A stretch of 64,000 bases of DNA from CAVYXK01 sp963772445 (GTDB taxonomy: Bacteria; Pseudomonadota; Alphaproteobacteria; Acetobacterales; Acetobacteraceae): the NCBI GenBank assembly GCA_963772445.1, contig CAVYXK010000015.1:310001-374000 (forward strand), read 5' to 3'. Numbering within the stretch: the stretch's first letter is position 1; every line of letters begins with the position of its first letter. Below are positions 9,276 through 18,992 of this stretch, in pieces. The translations under genes were made by a program, and so were the position numbers. The notes under the pieces were generated by a model that saw only the letters and a list, made by a program, of their open reading frames with translations, did not search any database and had not been told where the DNA came from.

Positions 9276-10289
9276 CTACAGGCTGCCAAACAGTGCCGCG
9301 GTATCCGCCATCCGGTTCGAGAAGCCCCACTCGTTGTCGTACCACCCCATCACGCGGACCATCTCGCCATCGACCACCGCTGTCTGGGTGGCATCGAAGG
9401 TGCAGGACGCCGGGCAGTGGTTGAAGTCGATACTGACCAGCGGGGCAGTGTTGTAGTCCAGAATGCCCTTCAGCTCGGTCTCCGAAGCGCGCTTCATCGC
9501 CGCGTTGACCTGCTCCTTGGTCGCCTGGCTCCTCAGGTTCACGTCGAGCGAGACCAATGAGACATTGGGCGTGGGGATGCGGATCGCAGTGCCGTCGAGC
9601 TTGCCCTTGAGCTCGGGCAGCACCAGCCCGACCGCGCGCGCCGCCCCGGTGGAGGTGGGTATCGCGGAAACGGCCGCGGCACGGGCGCGGTGTAGGTCGC
9701 GATGTAGCGTATCCTGCAGGCGCTGATCGCCGGTGTAGGCGTGGATGGTCACCATGTAGCCGCGCAGGATGCCGAAGCTGTCATGCAGCACCTTGGCCAT
9801 GGGGGCGAGGCAGTTGGTCGTGCAGGAGGCATTGGAGATCACCGTCATATCGCGCGTGATCGTCTTGTGGTTGACGCCATAGACAATCGTGGCATCGACC
9901 CCGTCCGCCGGAGCCGAGACCAGTACCTTGCGCGCACCCGCCTTGAGAAGTTGGGACGCTGCCTCCTTGCTGGTGAAGAGACCGGTGCATTCCATCGCGA
10001 CATCGACGCCCTGGTAGGGCACCTTGGCCGGATCGCGCTCGGCGGCGACTTTGATCGGTCCCCAGACCCGCCCGCCATAACGCACCGTCATGGTATCACC
10101 AGAGACTTCGAGCTGGCCGGGGAAGCGGCCATGCACGCTATCGTACTGGAAGAGATGCGCGTTGGCCTCGGCGCTACCGAGGTCGTTGATCGCCACCGGC
10201 ACGACATCGTCGCGCCCGCTCTCGATCAGCGCCCGCAGCACAAGCCGGCCGATGCGTCCGAACCCGTTGATGGCAACCTTGACCGACAT
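9276..10289 (-). CDS. gap: glyceraldehyde-3-phosphate dehydrogenase, type I
   Basis: 337 residues from ATG 10289 (MSVKVAINGFGRIGR). The N-terminal Rossmann NAD site is followed by the catalytic Cys in SNASCTTNCLAP, the S-loop STGAARAVGLVLPEL, and the C-terminal WYDNEWGFSNRMADT. It oxidises glyceraldehyde-3-phosphate to 1,3-bisphosphoglycerate, the step before Pgk. An in-frame ATG at 10310 is possible, but family alignment and AGGA just ahead favour 10289. Part of a tkt-gap-pgk cluster on the minus strand, an arrangement common in alphaproteobacteria for glycolysis/Calvin-cycle carbon flow. Full length and intact. Confidence 0.97.
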   Translation of the reverse strand: MSVKVAINGFGRIGRLVLRALIESGRDDVVPVAINDLGSAEANAHLFQYDSVHGRFPGQLEVSGDTMTVRYGGRVWGPIKVAAERDPAKVPYQGVDVAMECTGLFTSKEAASQLLKAGARKVLVSAPADGVDATIVYGVNHKTITRDMTVISNASCTTNCLAPMAKVLHDSFGILRGYMVTIHAYTGDQRLQDTLHRDLHRARAAAVSAIPTSTGAARAVGLVLPELKGKLDGTAIRIPTPNVSLVSLDVNLRSQATKEQVNAAMKRASETELKGILDYNTAPLVSIDFNHCPASCTFDATQTAVVDGEMVRVMGWYDNEWGFSNRMADTAALFGSL

Positions 10290-10318
10290 TTCCTGGTGGT
10301 TCCTCTGCATTTCAAAAG

Positions 10319-10343
10319 ACCTCTCCCGCACAGCGTGAGAGGT
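10319..10343. repeat. ACCTCTC/GAGAGGT hairpin between tkt and gap
   Basis: Arms ACCTCTC (10319-10325) and GAGAGGT (10337-10343) with an 11-base loop, in the 63-base gap between tkt and gap. Related in sequence to the repeat at 22548. It may attenuate or process the transcript. Confidence 0.5.
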
Positions 10344-10352
10344 GGTTCGTTG

Positions 10353-12391
10353 TTATCTAAGCCGTTTCTTGACGGCCGCGGCAACTGCTTCCGATGTGAT
10401 GCCGAACTCTTTGTACACATCCTGCCACGGCGCGGAGGTACCGAACGTGGTCATCCCGATGAAGCATGCCGTCGGGTCCCAGCCAGTGCTCCCACCCGAA
10501 CGGCGAGGCGGCCTCGATACCGATCCGTGGCGCGTTGCCCAACACCTGGGCCCGATATGCCTCGTCCTGGGCATCGAACAGCTCCCAGCAGGGCAGCGAT
10601 ACCACGGCGACCGCGATCCCCTCCTGCGCCAGGGCGGCGCGCGCGTCCATGGCGATAGACACCTCAGTGCCGGTGCCGATCACTGTCGCCTGGCGAGGCC
10701 CATCCGCCTCGGCAATCACGTAGCCTCCGCGGGCGCAGCGGTTCTCGCCGGCATCGGTGCGCAGCGCCGGCACCGCCTGGCGGCTGAGCACCAGCAGGCT
10801 TGGCCCGTCGGTGCGGCGGATCGCCAGCTCCCAGCACTCGGCCGTCTCCATCGCATCGGCCGGGCGGAATACGTGGATGTTCGGCATCGCCCGCAGGCTG
10901 GCGAGATGCTCGACAGGCTGATGCGTCGTGCCGTCCTCGCCGAGGCCGATCGAGTCGTGGGTGAGCACGTGGATCACCCGCTGGCGCATGATGGTGCCGA
11001 TGCGGATCGCCGGACGCATGTAGTCGGTGAAGACGAAGAACGTGCCGGTGTAGGGGATCAGTCCGCCATGCACCGCCATGCCGTTGGCGGCGGCGCACAT
11101 GCCATGTTCGCGGATGCCGAAATGGATGTAGCGGCCACTATAGCTGCCGGGGCCGACGACTCCCATCGACTTCACGAAGGTCAGGTTCGAGCCGGTGAGG
11201 TCGGCCGAGCCGCCGACCAGTTCGGGCGTGGCCGGTACGAGTGCCTCCAGCGCCTTCTGGCTCGCCGCGCGGGTAGCCAGCTTCGGCTTCTGCTCCGCAA
11301 TCTGCTGCTTCAGCGCCGCGACTACCTCGTGCCAGTTTTCCGGCAGTTTTCCGGCGATCGCCCGCTCGAACTCCGCGCGCATGTTGTGCCGCGCGAGGCG
11401 CTTGAGCCAGGCGCGGCGTCGCCGCAGCGCCGCGCGTGCCGGCTGCCCGCCAGCGCTCCATCAACTCGTCGGGAATAGTGAAGGGCGGCTCGTGCCAGCC
11501 GAGTGCCTGCTTGGCGGCCGCCGCTTCCTTTGCCCCCAGCGCCGCGCCATGCACTGCGGCGGTGCCCGCCTTGGTCGGCGCGCCCAGGCCAATAATCGTG
11601 CGGCAGACGATCAGGGTCGGCTTCTTGGAGCGCACGGCGAACGAGAGCGCCGCGGCCGCTTGCACCGGGTCGTGCCCATCCACCGCCTTCGTGGCCCAGC
11701 CCGACGCGGCGAAGCGTTTCATCGTGTCTTCCGAACGCGCCAGGGCGGTGTCGCCGTCGATCGAGATGTGGTTGTCGTCGTAAAGGAAGGTCAGCTTCTC
11801 CAGGCGCAGATGACCGGCCAGCCCGATCGCCTCGTGGCTGATCCCCTCCATCAGGTCGCCGTCCGAGCAGAGCGCCCAGGTGCGATGATCGACCAGCGAC
11901 TTGCCGAATCGCGCGGCCAGCATGCGCTCGGCGAGCGCCATCCCGACGGCGGTGCCGATGCCCTGGCCGAGGGGGCCGGTGGTGGTTTCGATCCCCGGCG
12001 CATCGCCGTATTCGGGATGGCCGGCGGCGGGGGAGTGAAGCTGGCGGAAGCGCTTGATGTCCTCCAGCGTCATGCCCGGGACGCCGGTGAGGTAGAGCAG
12101 CGCATACAGCAGCATCGAGCCGTGCCCGGCCGACAGCACGAAGCGATCACGGTCCGGCCAGTGCGGGTCGGCAGCATCGAATTTCAGGAAACGCGTCCAG
12201 AGCGCGGTGGCGACGTCGGCCATGCCCATCGGCATGCCGGGATGGCCGGAGTTGGCCGCCTCCACCGCGTCGATCGCCAGCGCGCGAGCGGCATCGGCAA
12301 GGCGGCGGGCGCTCGTCATCGGGCGCGCCAGTATCTCGGCCTGCCTGGCGAGCGCCGGGGTTTCGGCGTGAAGCTCCGCGATGTCGGCCAT
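10353..12391 (-). pseudogene. tkt: transketolase, two frameshifts
   Basis: Start ATG 12391 (MADIAELHAE). The first frame has the thiamine-diphosphate domain with NSGHPGMPMGMADVA, GPLGQGIGTAVGMA and the GDG-type motif CSDGDLMEGISHE. Near 11419 an extra A shifts the frame; the pyrimidine-binding domain continues as GGSADLTGSNLTF, HFGIREHGMCAAANG and DSIGLGEDGTTHQPVEHL. Near 10473 a second +1 shift occurs and the true C-terminus (CFIGMTTFGTSAPWQDVYKE...VKKRLR) is read to the stop at 10353. Removing one base at each place gives a normal 678-aa enzyme. Transketolase links the pentose-phosphate/Calvin cycles to glycolysis, and loss would be costly, so sequencing error is a serious alternative to true decay. 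Confidence 0.88.
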
Positions 12392-12603
12392 GCAAACCCC
12401 CTGGGGACCTGCCTGCGAAGGCGGGCGTGATAGGCACAGGCTTCCGCCGCGGGCAAGCCTGGGCGGGGCGGCGGGTTGGTCAGGAGGCAGTGTGCTGGGA
12501 TATTCCCCAATTAGAGCACGTTCAACTAGACGGGAAATGGACCCGACCGCTGCCCCGTCCATCTCTCCGGCTTGCGGGACAGGTCGGTTCGCGAAATGAA
12601 CCG

Positions 12604-12689
12604 CGTGGCCGTCGCCCACGCAGGAACCCTCACCCGCCGCGCTACGCACGGCGACCCCTGGGTTGAGGCCCGGGGCAGCCTTTCCCTGC
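12604..12689. repeat. dispersed intergenic repeat, copy B
   Basis: Partner of 5691-5781. It lies in the 394-base gap between tkt and the CobW fragment; the rest of that gap (12392-12603, 12690-12785) shows no gene. Confidence 0.6.
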
Positions 12690-12785
12690 TTCGCAACCCA
12701 GACCCGCAAGCGGCAGAGGTGCAGTTGGCCCGGCGTTTCCAGTTAGGGTGAACTCGCGTGCAGCGTCATACACCAGTGAAGATCG

Positions 12786-12970
12786 ATGCCGGTCGGTCTG
12801 ACGGTATCGGCAGCGAATGACGAAGCAGCTTGCGCAGATACCGTCACGTCGATCGGAGCACTTCGCGCAAAGGCTTCGGTGAACCTCGCCGGCGAGGGCC
12901 GCTTCGACTACTTGCTCGTGGAGTCGACGGGGATCTCGGAGCCGCTGCCCGCCGCGGAGCCTCGCCTGGG
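12786..12970 (+). pseudogene. CobW/G3E GTPase fragment
   Basis: A short frame containing GEGRFDYLLVESTGISEPLP, the switch/G3 segment of CobW-family metallochaperone GTPases (FDYLLIESTGISEP is diagnostic). The Walker A N-terminus and the whole C-terminal half are missing. The 3' end overlaps the tail of the opposite-strand propeller gene. This is a remnant, part of the decayed accessory cassette at 12.8-19 kb. Confidence 0.7.
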
Positions 12971-13621
12971 TCGGCGGACGGTTCTCACCTTCCCGCTGCT
13001 TCCTCCTCCGCAGAAGAACTGATCGCCGCCATCGGACTCGAGCCCCGACACGCCCACTCCGGGCGGCATGTCGAGCCTCTCCAGGACCTCTCCCGTTCCA
13101 GGATCGACTCGCCGCACATCGCTCTCGTCACCTTCCCAGGTGCCGTGCCAGAGCTCTCCGTCGATCCAGGTGACCCCGGTGACGAAGCGGTTGGACTCGA
13201 TGGTGCGAAGGATCGTCCCTGTTCGGGGATCGACTTGATGGATCTTCCGGTCCCGATACTGCCCCACCCAGAGCGACCCTTCGGCCCAGGCGAGCCCCGA
13301 GTCACCGCCGCCGCCGGGCGCCGGGATCGTGGCGAGCACACGGCCGGTCTTCGGATCGATCTTCTGGATGCGATCCTCCGCGATCTGAAACAGGTGCTGG
13401 CCGTCGAAGGCCGTTCCTGCATGCGCGGCGACATCGATCGAGCGCAGCGTCTTCCCGCTCGCCGGATCGAAGGCGTGCAGCTTGTCTCCGGATGCAAACC
13501 AGACGCGCTGACCGTCATAGGTGACGCCATTCACGCGGTCGGCGCCCGGAAAGGGTCCATACTCGCGGAGGATTTCGGCCGCTGATCGATGCGGCGCCCG
13601 CTGCCGCCGCTCAGTCGGCAT
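12908..13621 (-). CDS. beta-propeller protein, glutamine-cyclotransferase/YncE-like
   Basis: 237 residues. Repeated blade motifs of the form VxxDGxxxWFASG...DPxSG: FDPASGKTLRSID, IDPKTGRVLATIP, VDPRTGTILRTIE, VDPGTGEVLERLD, each spaced by about 40 residues, giving a five- to six-bladed propeller. No signal peptide is seen from the ATG at 13621. The last 25 residues (after the FFCGGGSSGKVRTVRRP segment) overlap the CobW remnant on the other strand and may not be native. Function unknown; such proteins are often PQQ-like or glutaminyl-cyclotransferase-like. It belongs to the same accessory cassette as the HTH gene at 14331 and the DUF899 remnant. Confidence 0.72.
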   Translation of the reverse strand: MPTERRQRAPHRSAAEILREYGPFPGADRVNGVTYDGQRVWFASGDKLHAFDPASGKTLRSIDVAAHAGTAFDGQHLFQIAEDRIQKIDPKTGRVLATIPAPGGGGDSGLAWAEGSLWVGQYRDRKIHQVDPRTGTILRTIESNRFVTGVTWIDGELWHGTWEGDESDVRRVDPGTGEVLERLDMPPGVGVSGLESDGGDQFFCGGGSSGKVRTVRRPRRGSAAGSGSEIPVDSTSK

Positions 13622-14177
13622 AGAACTCCTCGACAGTCATCACGATCCCCGGAGGACCGAGGCTGATTTCGCCGGATACGAAAGTCTGTGTAGCAACCTC
13701 GTCATTCGACATTCGCAAGTGGCGAACGATACGCTGCTCGTCAGGCCAGACAATCAGGTAATGCTGCACCGACGGCAGCTTGAAGTATGCACGCAGCTTG
13801 GTGGCCCGATCCCTGGTGCCACTGTCCGGGGACAGCACTTCGACAAGCACCACGGGGTCGGGCACAGTGGTGGAGTTACCCGGCAGAAGCGGGCCGCAAC
13901 GCAGGAGAGCATCGGGCTGGAAGTCGCTGTTCTCGACCTGAATCGTCATGCCGTCGCCGAAGACCTGGCAGGACGTCAGTCCCGCCTCTCTTACGGCGCG
14001 CCGCAAGGCATCGCGCGCTGAGCCCTTGCGCAGGTTGTGCGAGGCCCGCTCGGGTACCGTCGCGACCACGACGCCATCGATACGCTCGAACCGGCCGGAA
14101 GGCTGCTGGTCTACCCAGGCCAGGAACTCCTCTCGGGTCATGGGGGTCTCGGGTTCGTGGGTCTGGACGCGTACCAT
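13611..14177 (-). CDS. Uma2-family (DUF820) PD-(D/E)XK-like protein
   Basis: 188 residues from ATG 14177; an internal ATG at 14141 (MTREEFLAWVDQQPSGRFE) is also possible. The hallmark arrangement is visible: FERIDGVVVA, FQPDALLRCG (catalytic-type Asp), VVLVEVLSPDSGTRDRATKL (Glu and Lys), YFKLPSVQHYLIV, and the C-terminal EEFYAD. Uma2 proteins are predicted endonucleases abundant in cyanobacteria and some proteobacteria, with unknown biological role. The 3' end overlaps the start of the propeller gene by 11 bases on the same strand, so the two may be co-transcribed. Confidence 0.88.
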   Translation of the reverse strand: MVRVQTHEPETPMTREEFLAWVDQQPSGRFERIDGVVVATVPERASHNLRKGSARDALRRAVREAGLTSCQVFGDGMTIQVENSDFQPDALLRCGPLLPGNSTTVPDPVVLVEVLSPDSGTRDRATKLRAYFKLPSVQHYLIVWPDEQRIVRHLRMSNDEVATQTFVSGEISLGPPGIVMTVEEFYAD

Positions 14178-14330
14178 AGCGAGCCTGCAAGTCGCTCGTT
14201 CTAGAGGTAACACGTGCGGACGGAGGGTCAACGGCGCGGACCGTGCCGCCGCGCACCCAATGGACGCTGGGGCCGGCATATCCTTCACGACCAACCGTGC
14301 CGAGGCGGGACCTTTTGCCATGCTTCCATC

Positions 14331-15551
14331 CTAGTCACTCGGCAGTGGACCAGGGAGTAACAAGCTTGTCGGGAATCCCGGCACGGACGGGGTCATCCAA
14401 CGACGCGCTCGCCCGCGACCAAACGATTGCACCTTGCCTGCTGCCGCAAGCAAATCGAGCGCCCGCTGCACGGTGCGCGGGCTAGCGCCGAGCGCAATCG
14501 ATAGAGCCGAGCTCGACCACAACTCACCGTCGGCAAGGAAGGCGAGCACTGCCGCATGCTGCTCTTCGACGGGCGGCGCCAGCACGACGACTTCGTCGGC
14601 GCGGCTCGGCGCCAGCGCAAAGCCTTGTTTCGTCGCGCTCACGTCTGCCAGCGCCCGAAGCTCCACGCGAAGCCGCCCGACTTCGACCCGCAACCGGGCG
14701 CGATGCAATTCATCGGCGTGCTTCGCCCGGAAGGCGCGTGCGATGAGCGTGCTCCTTGGCACGTCTCCAGGCCACGCTTCACCCAGCGCGCGTGCAAGCG
14801 CGAACAATACCGGGCGCGTCGCGAGCGAGACCACCATGCCTGCGTTCCGCACGACATGGCGGCAGGCGTCCACGACGAACGCCCCTGACGCCAGCAGCGC
14901 TTCAACCTCCTCGAGCAGGAGAGGGCGTTCCTCGCCACGCGTGATCAGGCGTGCCGCGGGCGTGTTCATCACGAGTGATGCGCTTTCGACCTCCGCCGTC
15001 AGCGCGGGGATGTCCGCCTCGCGCGCGGCGTGCTCGGCCCGAGTGAGCGCAGCGCGCGCTGTCTTCGTCTGCAAGCGCCGAATCGCGAGTCCCGCAACCA
15101 CCAGCTCGTGGGCGACCCTCGACGCGGGCGGGAAGGGCGCGGGGTCGAGCTCGGCAAGCGCATGCCCGGCCTCGTCGAGGCGGCCGATCAGGAGCAGGCG
15201 CCGGATCTCGAGATTCCGCGCATGCGCGGCATTTACGCGGTCGCCGTGCGCTTCGAGCGTTGCCCGCGCTGCGTCGAGCGCCTTTGCCGGCCAGCCCAGG
15301 TCGCGCGAGACGAGCGCGATCTCGGCCTCGGCGACGACACACCTCGCGCGGGCCACCGCCTCTTTCGGACCGAAGGCGCGCGCCACACTTCGCAGGAGAG
15401 CCTTCGCACGAACGAGATCGCCGAGCCGCGCCATCGCGATGCCACGAAGCGCGAGCGCCGGCGGGTCGTCGCGCAACGCGACCCGGTTCAGTGCCCCGAG
15501 GGCATCACCCGCCGCGAGCGCACGCGCCGCGGCCGTGATCAGCGAGTCCAT
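14331..15551 (-). CDS. HTH domain-containing helical-repeat protein
   Basis: 406 residues. Residues 1-190 form alanine-rich helical pairs (TPR-like; LGDLVRAKALLRSVARAF, RLLLIGRLDEAGHALAELD). The central part holds ERPLLLEEVEALLASGAFVVDACRHVV, and the C-terminus has a winged-helix/HTH signature ELWSSSALSIALGASPRTVQ followed by GKVQSFGRGRARRWM. It is likely a transcription regulator. From memory, similar proteins sit beside DUF899, DUF2182 and propeller genes in other genomes, which matches the remnants around it here; that association is established only by recognition. It appears intact while most neighbours are broken. Confidence 0.75.
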   Translation of the reverse strand: MDSLITAAARALAAGDALGALNRVALRDDPPALALRGIAMARLGDLVRAKALLRSVARAFGPKEAVARARCVVAEAEIALVSRDLGWPAKALDAARATLEAHGDRVNAAHARNLEIRRLLLIGRLDEAGHALAELDPAPFPPASRVAHELVVAGLAIRRLQTKTARAALTRAEHAAREADIPALTAEVESASLVMNTPAARLITRGEERPLLLEEVEALLASGAFVVDACRHVVRNAGMVVSLATRPVLFALARALGEAWPGDVPRSTLIARAFRAKHADELHRARLRVEVGRLRVELRALADVSATKQGFALAPSRADEVVVLAPPVEEQHAAVLAFLADGELWSSSALSIALGASPRTVQRALDLLAAAGKVQSFGRGRARRWMTPSVPGFPTSLLLPGPLPSD

Positions 15552-15889
15552 CGGAATCCCGCCACACTTGTCACTCTCACCGTTGGATGCCCGGCGCTAA
15601 ATATATCTCATGACTACCAACCACCAAGTCATATCAAGACGGCCCGCGCGGGCTAATAAGGTCCTAGGTACACACATGTTCCTAATTGCGTTTTGGCGCG
15701 CAAGGACAGGCACGGTGGGACGGCGCCGAGCTTGAGAGAAAGGCGTGAGAGGCGAATTCGAAAGGTTGTCTCACCGAGAAGCACTACACTATGACAGAGG
15801 CACGACACTATGAAGAGGATGCAAGAATCGAGAATGGTTCCCTCGATCTTCATCGGTAGGTGGACACTCAGGGTTTTGTTTCGTTAAAG
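15552..15889. other. intergenic, no gene recognised
   Basis: A 338-base gap upstream of the HTH gene. It is AT-richer than its surroundings (CTAAATATATCTCATGAC near 15597), suitable for a promoter of the minus-strand gene. No convincing coding or RNA feature. Confidence 0.4.
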
Positions 15890-16130
15890 GAAAAGCCTTG
15901 CCGGCACGGGCAGTTGCGTCGCCATATCGGAAGCGTCTCCCAGCGTATGCTTACCAGAACTCTCCGCAATCTTAAATCCACGGGATTACATCATAAGGCG
16001 CGTGACGGGATCGACGGTCATTGCTGTCGAGTATTCCTTGACCCAACTGGGAAGGACGCTCATCGCTCCACTCCGAGGGATGTGCCCTGGGCGAAACGAC
16101 ACGGCAGGCACGTCAATGCTGGCGTGCGCC
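15890..16130 (+). pseudogene. HxlR-family transcriptional regulator remnant
   Basis: One frame gives LRRHIGSVSQRMLTRTLRNL, the winged-helix recognition segment of HxlR/MarR-like regulators (ISQRMLTxTLRxLExxGL). A second frame about 100 bases on gives VEYSLTQLGRTLIAPLRGMC, the following wing and C-terminal helix of the same family. The two are out of frame and the N-terminus is absent. It is a decayed gene. No intact start or ribosome site was seen. Confidence 0.7.
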
Positions 16131-16320
16131 TTCCGTAAACGCACCAGACGCGATGAGCGAACGAAAAGGAAAATTGTTCAGACGCATGGGGCTTTTATAT
16201 AAACGACAGTTTGCGGAGTTTGATCACGACCGTCAAGGCATGGGAGAACGTTTCTCCGTGATCAAGAGCTCGGGTAATGAACGATGAAGGACACGCAAAG
16301 AAAGGAGACAAGAGCGATGA

Positions 16321-17669
16321 CTAAGGACTCGCGGCGAAATAAACGAATTGAGGAGCCGCAAACAAAGCACGAATAGAATCTGAGAATTTGCTAGGTGCGA
16401 CGCGAGATGCGTCGGCTAGCGTCGCGGTGTGATCGACATCGCCGACATCCGTGCGCGTTGGCGGAAAGCAGCAGCCTTCCTCGATGAACGTGCCCGGCGA
16501 CTGTTCGCCGCCAACGAAGCGCTGGCGCAGGGCCCTGGCGGCGTCACCGCGACCGCGAGCGCAACCGGGCTGGCGCGCAGCACCATCCAGCGAGGCATTG
16601 CGGAACTGCGGTGCGGTCGCAATGAACTGGGCGCCCGGCTGCGCCGGCCCGGCGCTGGCCGCAAGAGCGCGGTGACCCGGCAACCCGGGTTGCCGGCGGC
16701 GCTGGAGAAACTGATCGAGGACGCCATTCGCGGCGATCCCGGCTCGCCGCTGCGCTGGGTCAGCCGCAGTCAGCGTCACCTCGTCAAGGAGCTGACCGCG
16801 CTTGGCTTCAAGGTCTCAGCCAGCGCGTGCTCGGCAAGCTGCTGCGGCAACTGAACTACAGTTGCCAGGCCAACCGCAAGACGCGGGAGGGGAGCAACCA
16901 TCCGGATCGCAACGCCCAGTTCGAGCACGTCAATGCGACGGTGCAAGCGGCGATCGCCGCGGGCGAGCCGGCGATCTCAGTGGACACCAAGAAGAAGGAG
17001 CTGGTTGGGGATTTCAAGAACAACGGCCGTGAGCTGCGTCGCAAGGGGGATCCCGAACCGGTGCGGGTGCACGACTTCAAGATCCCGGAACTTGGCAAGG
17101 TCGCTCCCTATGGCGTGTACGACATTGCTGCCAACCACGGCTGGATCAGCGTCGGCATCAGCGCTGATACCGGCGCCTTTGCGGTCGAGAGCATCCGGCA
17201 TTGGTGGCATAGGCTCGGCAAGCAGCGTTATCCCAATGCGACGTGCCTGACGATCACCGCCGACTGCGGCGGCAGCAACGGGCCGCAGGTGAAGCTATGG
17301 AAACGCGAACTCCAGCGTCTTGCCAACGAGACCGGCCTGAAGATCACGGTTACCCACCTGCCACCCGGCACCAGCAAATGGAACCGCATCGAACACCGGC
17401 TGTTCGCCTTCATCACCATGAACTGGCGCGGCAAGCCACTGGTGAGCCATCAGGTGATCGTGCAACTGATCAGCTCTACAACCACCGAGACTGGTCTCAG
17501 GGTCTGCTGCGAGCTCGACGGCAACCTCTATCCCAAGGGGGTGAAGGTGTCCGATGACGAGATGCAGGCGATCAACATCACGCGCCACGCATTCCATGGC
17601 GAGTGGAACTACACCATTGAGCCAAATCAACAACCGCCTTGAAGCACTTATTCCGCCGCGGGCCCTAAG
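16321..17669 (+). mobile_element. ISAzo13-family insertion sequence
   Basis: Terminal inverted repeats CTAAGGACTCGCGGCGAAAT (left, from 16321) and CTTAGGGCCCGCGGCGGAAT (right, reverse complement from 17669), about 80 percent alike. The 1349-bp element encodes an ISAzo13-type transposase that is frameshifted here. No clear target duplication. The right end lies only three bases before the ATG of the DUF899 remnant. Confidence 0.82.
16429..17642 (+). pseudogene. ISAzo13-family transposase, frameshifted
   Basis: The 5' frame (16429-16854) encodes the N-terminal HTH region including ASATGLARSTIQRGIAEL and SRSQRHLVKELTALGFKVS. The 3' frame (from about 16815; RVLGKLLRQLNYSCQANRKT) carries the DDE catalytic domain: SVDTKKKELVGDFKN, the ITADCGGSNGPQVKLWKREL segment, and LPPGTSKWNRIEHRLFAFI. 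The join needs a one-base deletion restored near 16815-16825 (or a programmed shift). Transposition activity in cis is doubtful. Family membership (Rhodopirellula-type DDE, PF07592) is clear from the catalytic motifs. Confidence 0.85.
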
Positions 17670-17672
17670 CAC

Positions 17673-18417
17673 ATGACCGGGACACGGGAAGAGTGGCTCG
17701 CGGCACGGCTCGAGCTGCTCAAGGCGGAGAAGGAGCTCACGCGGCGCAGCGACGAGTTGGCACGGCGGCGGCAGGAGCTACCGTGGGTTCGGATTGATAA
17801 GGAGTACCGATTCGAGACCGACGAGGAGAGTGCCTCGCTGGCAGACCTTTTCAGAGGGCGCTCGCAGCTCCTCGTCTACCACTTCATGTTCGGGCCCGAC
17901 TGGACGGCGGGCTGTCCCTCCTGCTCGATGATAGCGGACGGCTTCAACGGGTTCGTGGTTCACCTGGCCAATCATGCTGTGGGCGGTCTCGCGGGCGCCG
18001 CTCGCGAAGTTGCAGGCGTACAAGCGGCGAATGGGCTGGACGTTTCCCTGGGCATCCTCGCTCGGCGGTGACTTCAACTTCGACTTCAATGTCTCGTTTA
18101 CCGAGAAGCAACAGCGTGATGGGGTCGTCGAATACAACTACCGGCAGGGCGGCCACGCGATGGACGCGACACCGGTCCCGGAGCCGGTCGCCCAATTCGC
18201 GGCCACATGCGGAACCGACGCGCCTACGTACTCGCGCGATAGGCCGGGCATCAGCGCGTTCGTGCTCGAGGACGGCGTCGTCCACCACACCTATTCCACC
18301 TATGCGCGCGGAGTGGACGGCCTCTGGGGCGCGTACCAGTGGCTCGACCGCGCCCCAAAGGGACGCAACGAGACGGGTGTCTGGTGGCACCGCCACGACG
18401 AGTACGACAAGCGCTGA
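17673..18417 (+). pseudogene. DUF899 thioredoxin-like protein, frameshifted
   Basis: Begins MTGTREEWLAARLELLKAEK, with RRSDELARRRQELPWVRIDK and YHFMFGPDWTAGCPSCSMIADG, the redox-like CxxC of DUF899 proteins. After FVVHLANH the frame is lost, apparently by an eight-base deletion near 17970. It continues in the next frame as MLWAVSRAPLAKLQAYKRRM, GWTFPWASSLGGDFNFDF and finally GVWWHRHDEYDK. The whole family length is represented. The start lies three bases beyond the ISAzo13 right end, so the native promoter was displaced. Family function is unknown (thioredoxin fold). Confidence 0.85.
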
Positions 18418-18470
18418 ACCAAGTCGTGGGCTTCGTTGGCGTAAGCGGGGGACGAGAGAGCTCGCGATGC

Positions 18471-18620
18471 ATGGTTTCCGAGCAAGCTTCCCAGAGAGCC
18501 TTCTTCGGCGTCCCGGCGCTGCTCCTCGCTGCCAGCGCGGCGCCCGGACAGACGTGGCCCGGCGCCGCGTCGTTGCTCGGCATGTGGGTGTGGACCGTGT
18601 TCGAAACGGCCGCCTTCACG
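18471..18620 (+). pseudogene. DUF2182 membrane protein fragment
   Basis: From ATG 18471 the frame gives QRAFFGVPALLLAASAA and then directly PGQTWPGAASLLGMW. In DUF2182 predicted metal-binding membrane proteins these two motifs are separated by a methionine/tryptophan-rich stretch, so an internal deletion has removed it. The rest of the protein is missing. It directly follows the DUF899 remnant. Confidence 0.55.
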
Positions 18621-18659
18621 TCGCGCGGGCGGCCGGCGGGCACCGCAGGGTCGCCGGCG

Positions 18660-18992
18660 CGTTTTTGTGGGCAGCCAGGGGGAGCGGGATGCCGCAGAAG
18701 GAAATCGTTGCAGCACTCGGAGTCACGCGCGCGACGGTTTCCGGGCTGATCGCGGTTCTCGAGCGTGAAGGCCTGGTGAAATCCTCCATGGTCGCGAGGA
18801 TCGCCGGAACCTGCTTGCAACCCTGACTTCGAGGGGCGAGGCGGTGATCGGAAAAGCCATCGAGGCCAACACGAACTCGGTTGCGTACGGTGTTCGCGTC
18901 GCTGTCGTCCGATGAACTGACGACCTTCACGGCGCTGTTGCTGCGCGTCCGGCAAGGCTTTGCCGCCGGCACAAATTCAACCAAAAGGTGAG
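18660..18992 (+). pseudogene. MarR-family regulator remnant
   Basis: One frame gives MPQKEIVAALGVTRATVSGL and IAVLEREGLVKSS, a MarR-type winged helix. Later frames give NLLATLTSRGEAVIGKAIEA and LSSDELTTFTALLLRVRQGF, the dimerisation helices. At least two frameshifts separate these pieces and the N-terminus is missing. Last recognisable piece of the decayed cassette. Confidence 0.65.

Noticed and set aside
15653..15853. 66-codon minus-strand frame with hydrophobic start
   Set aside because: No family similarity and no ribosome site; sits in a promoter-like gap.
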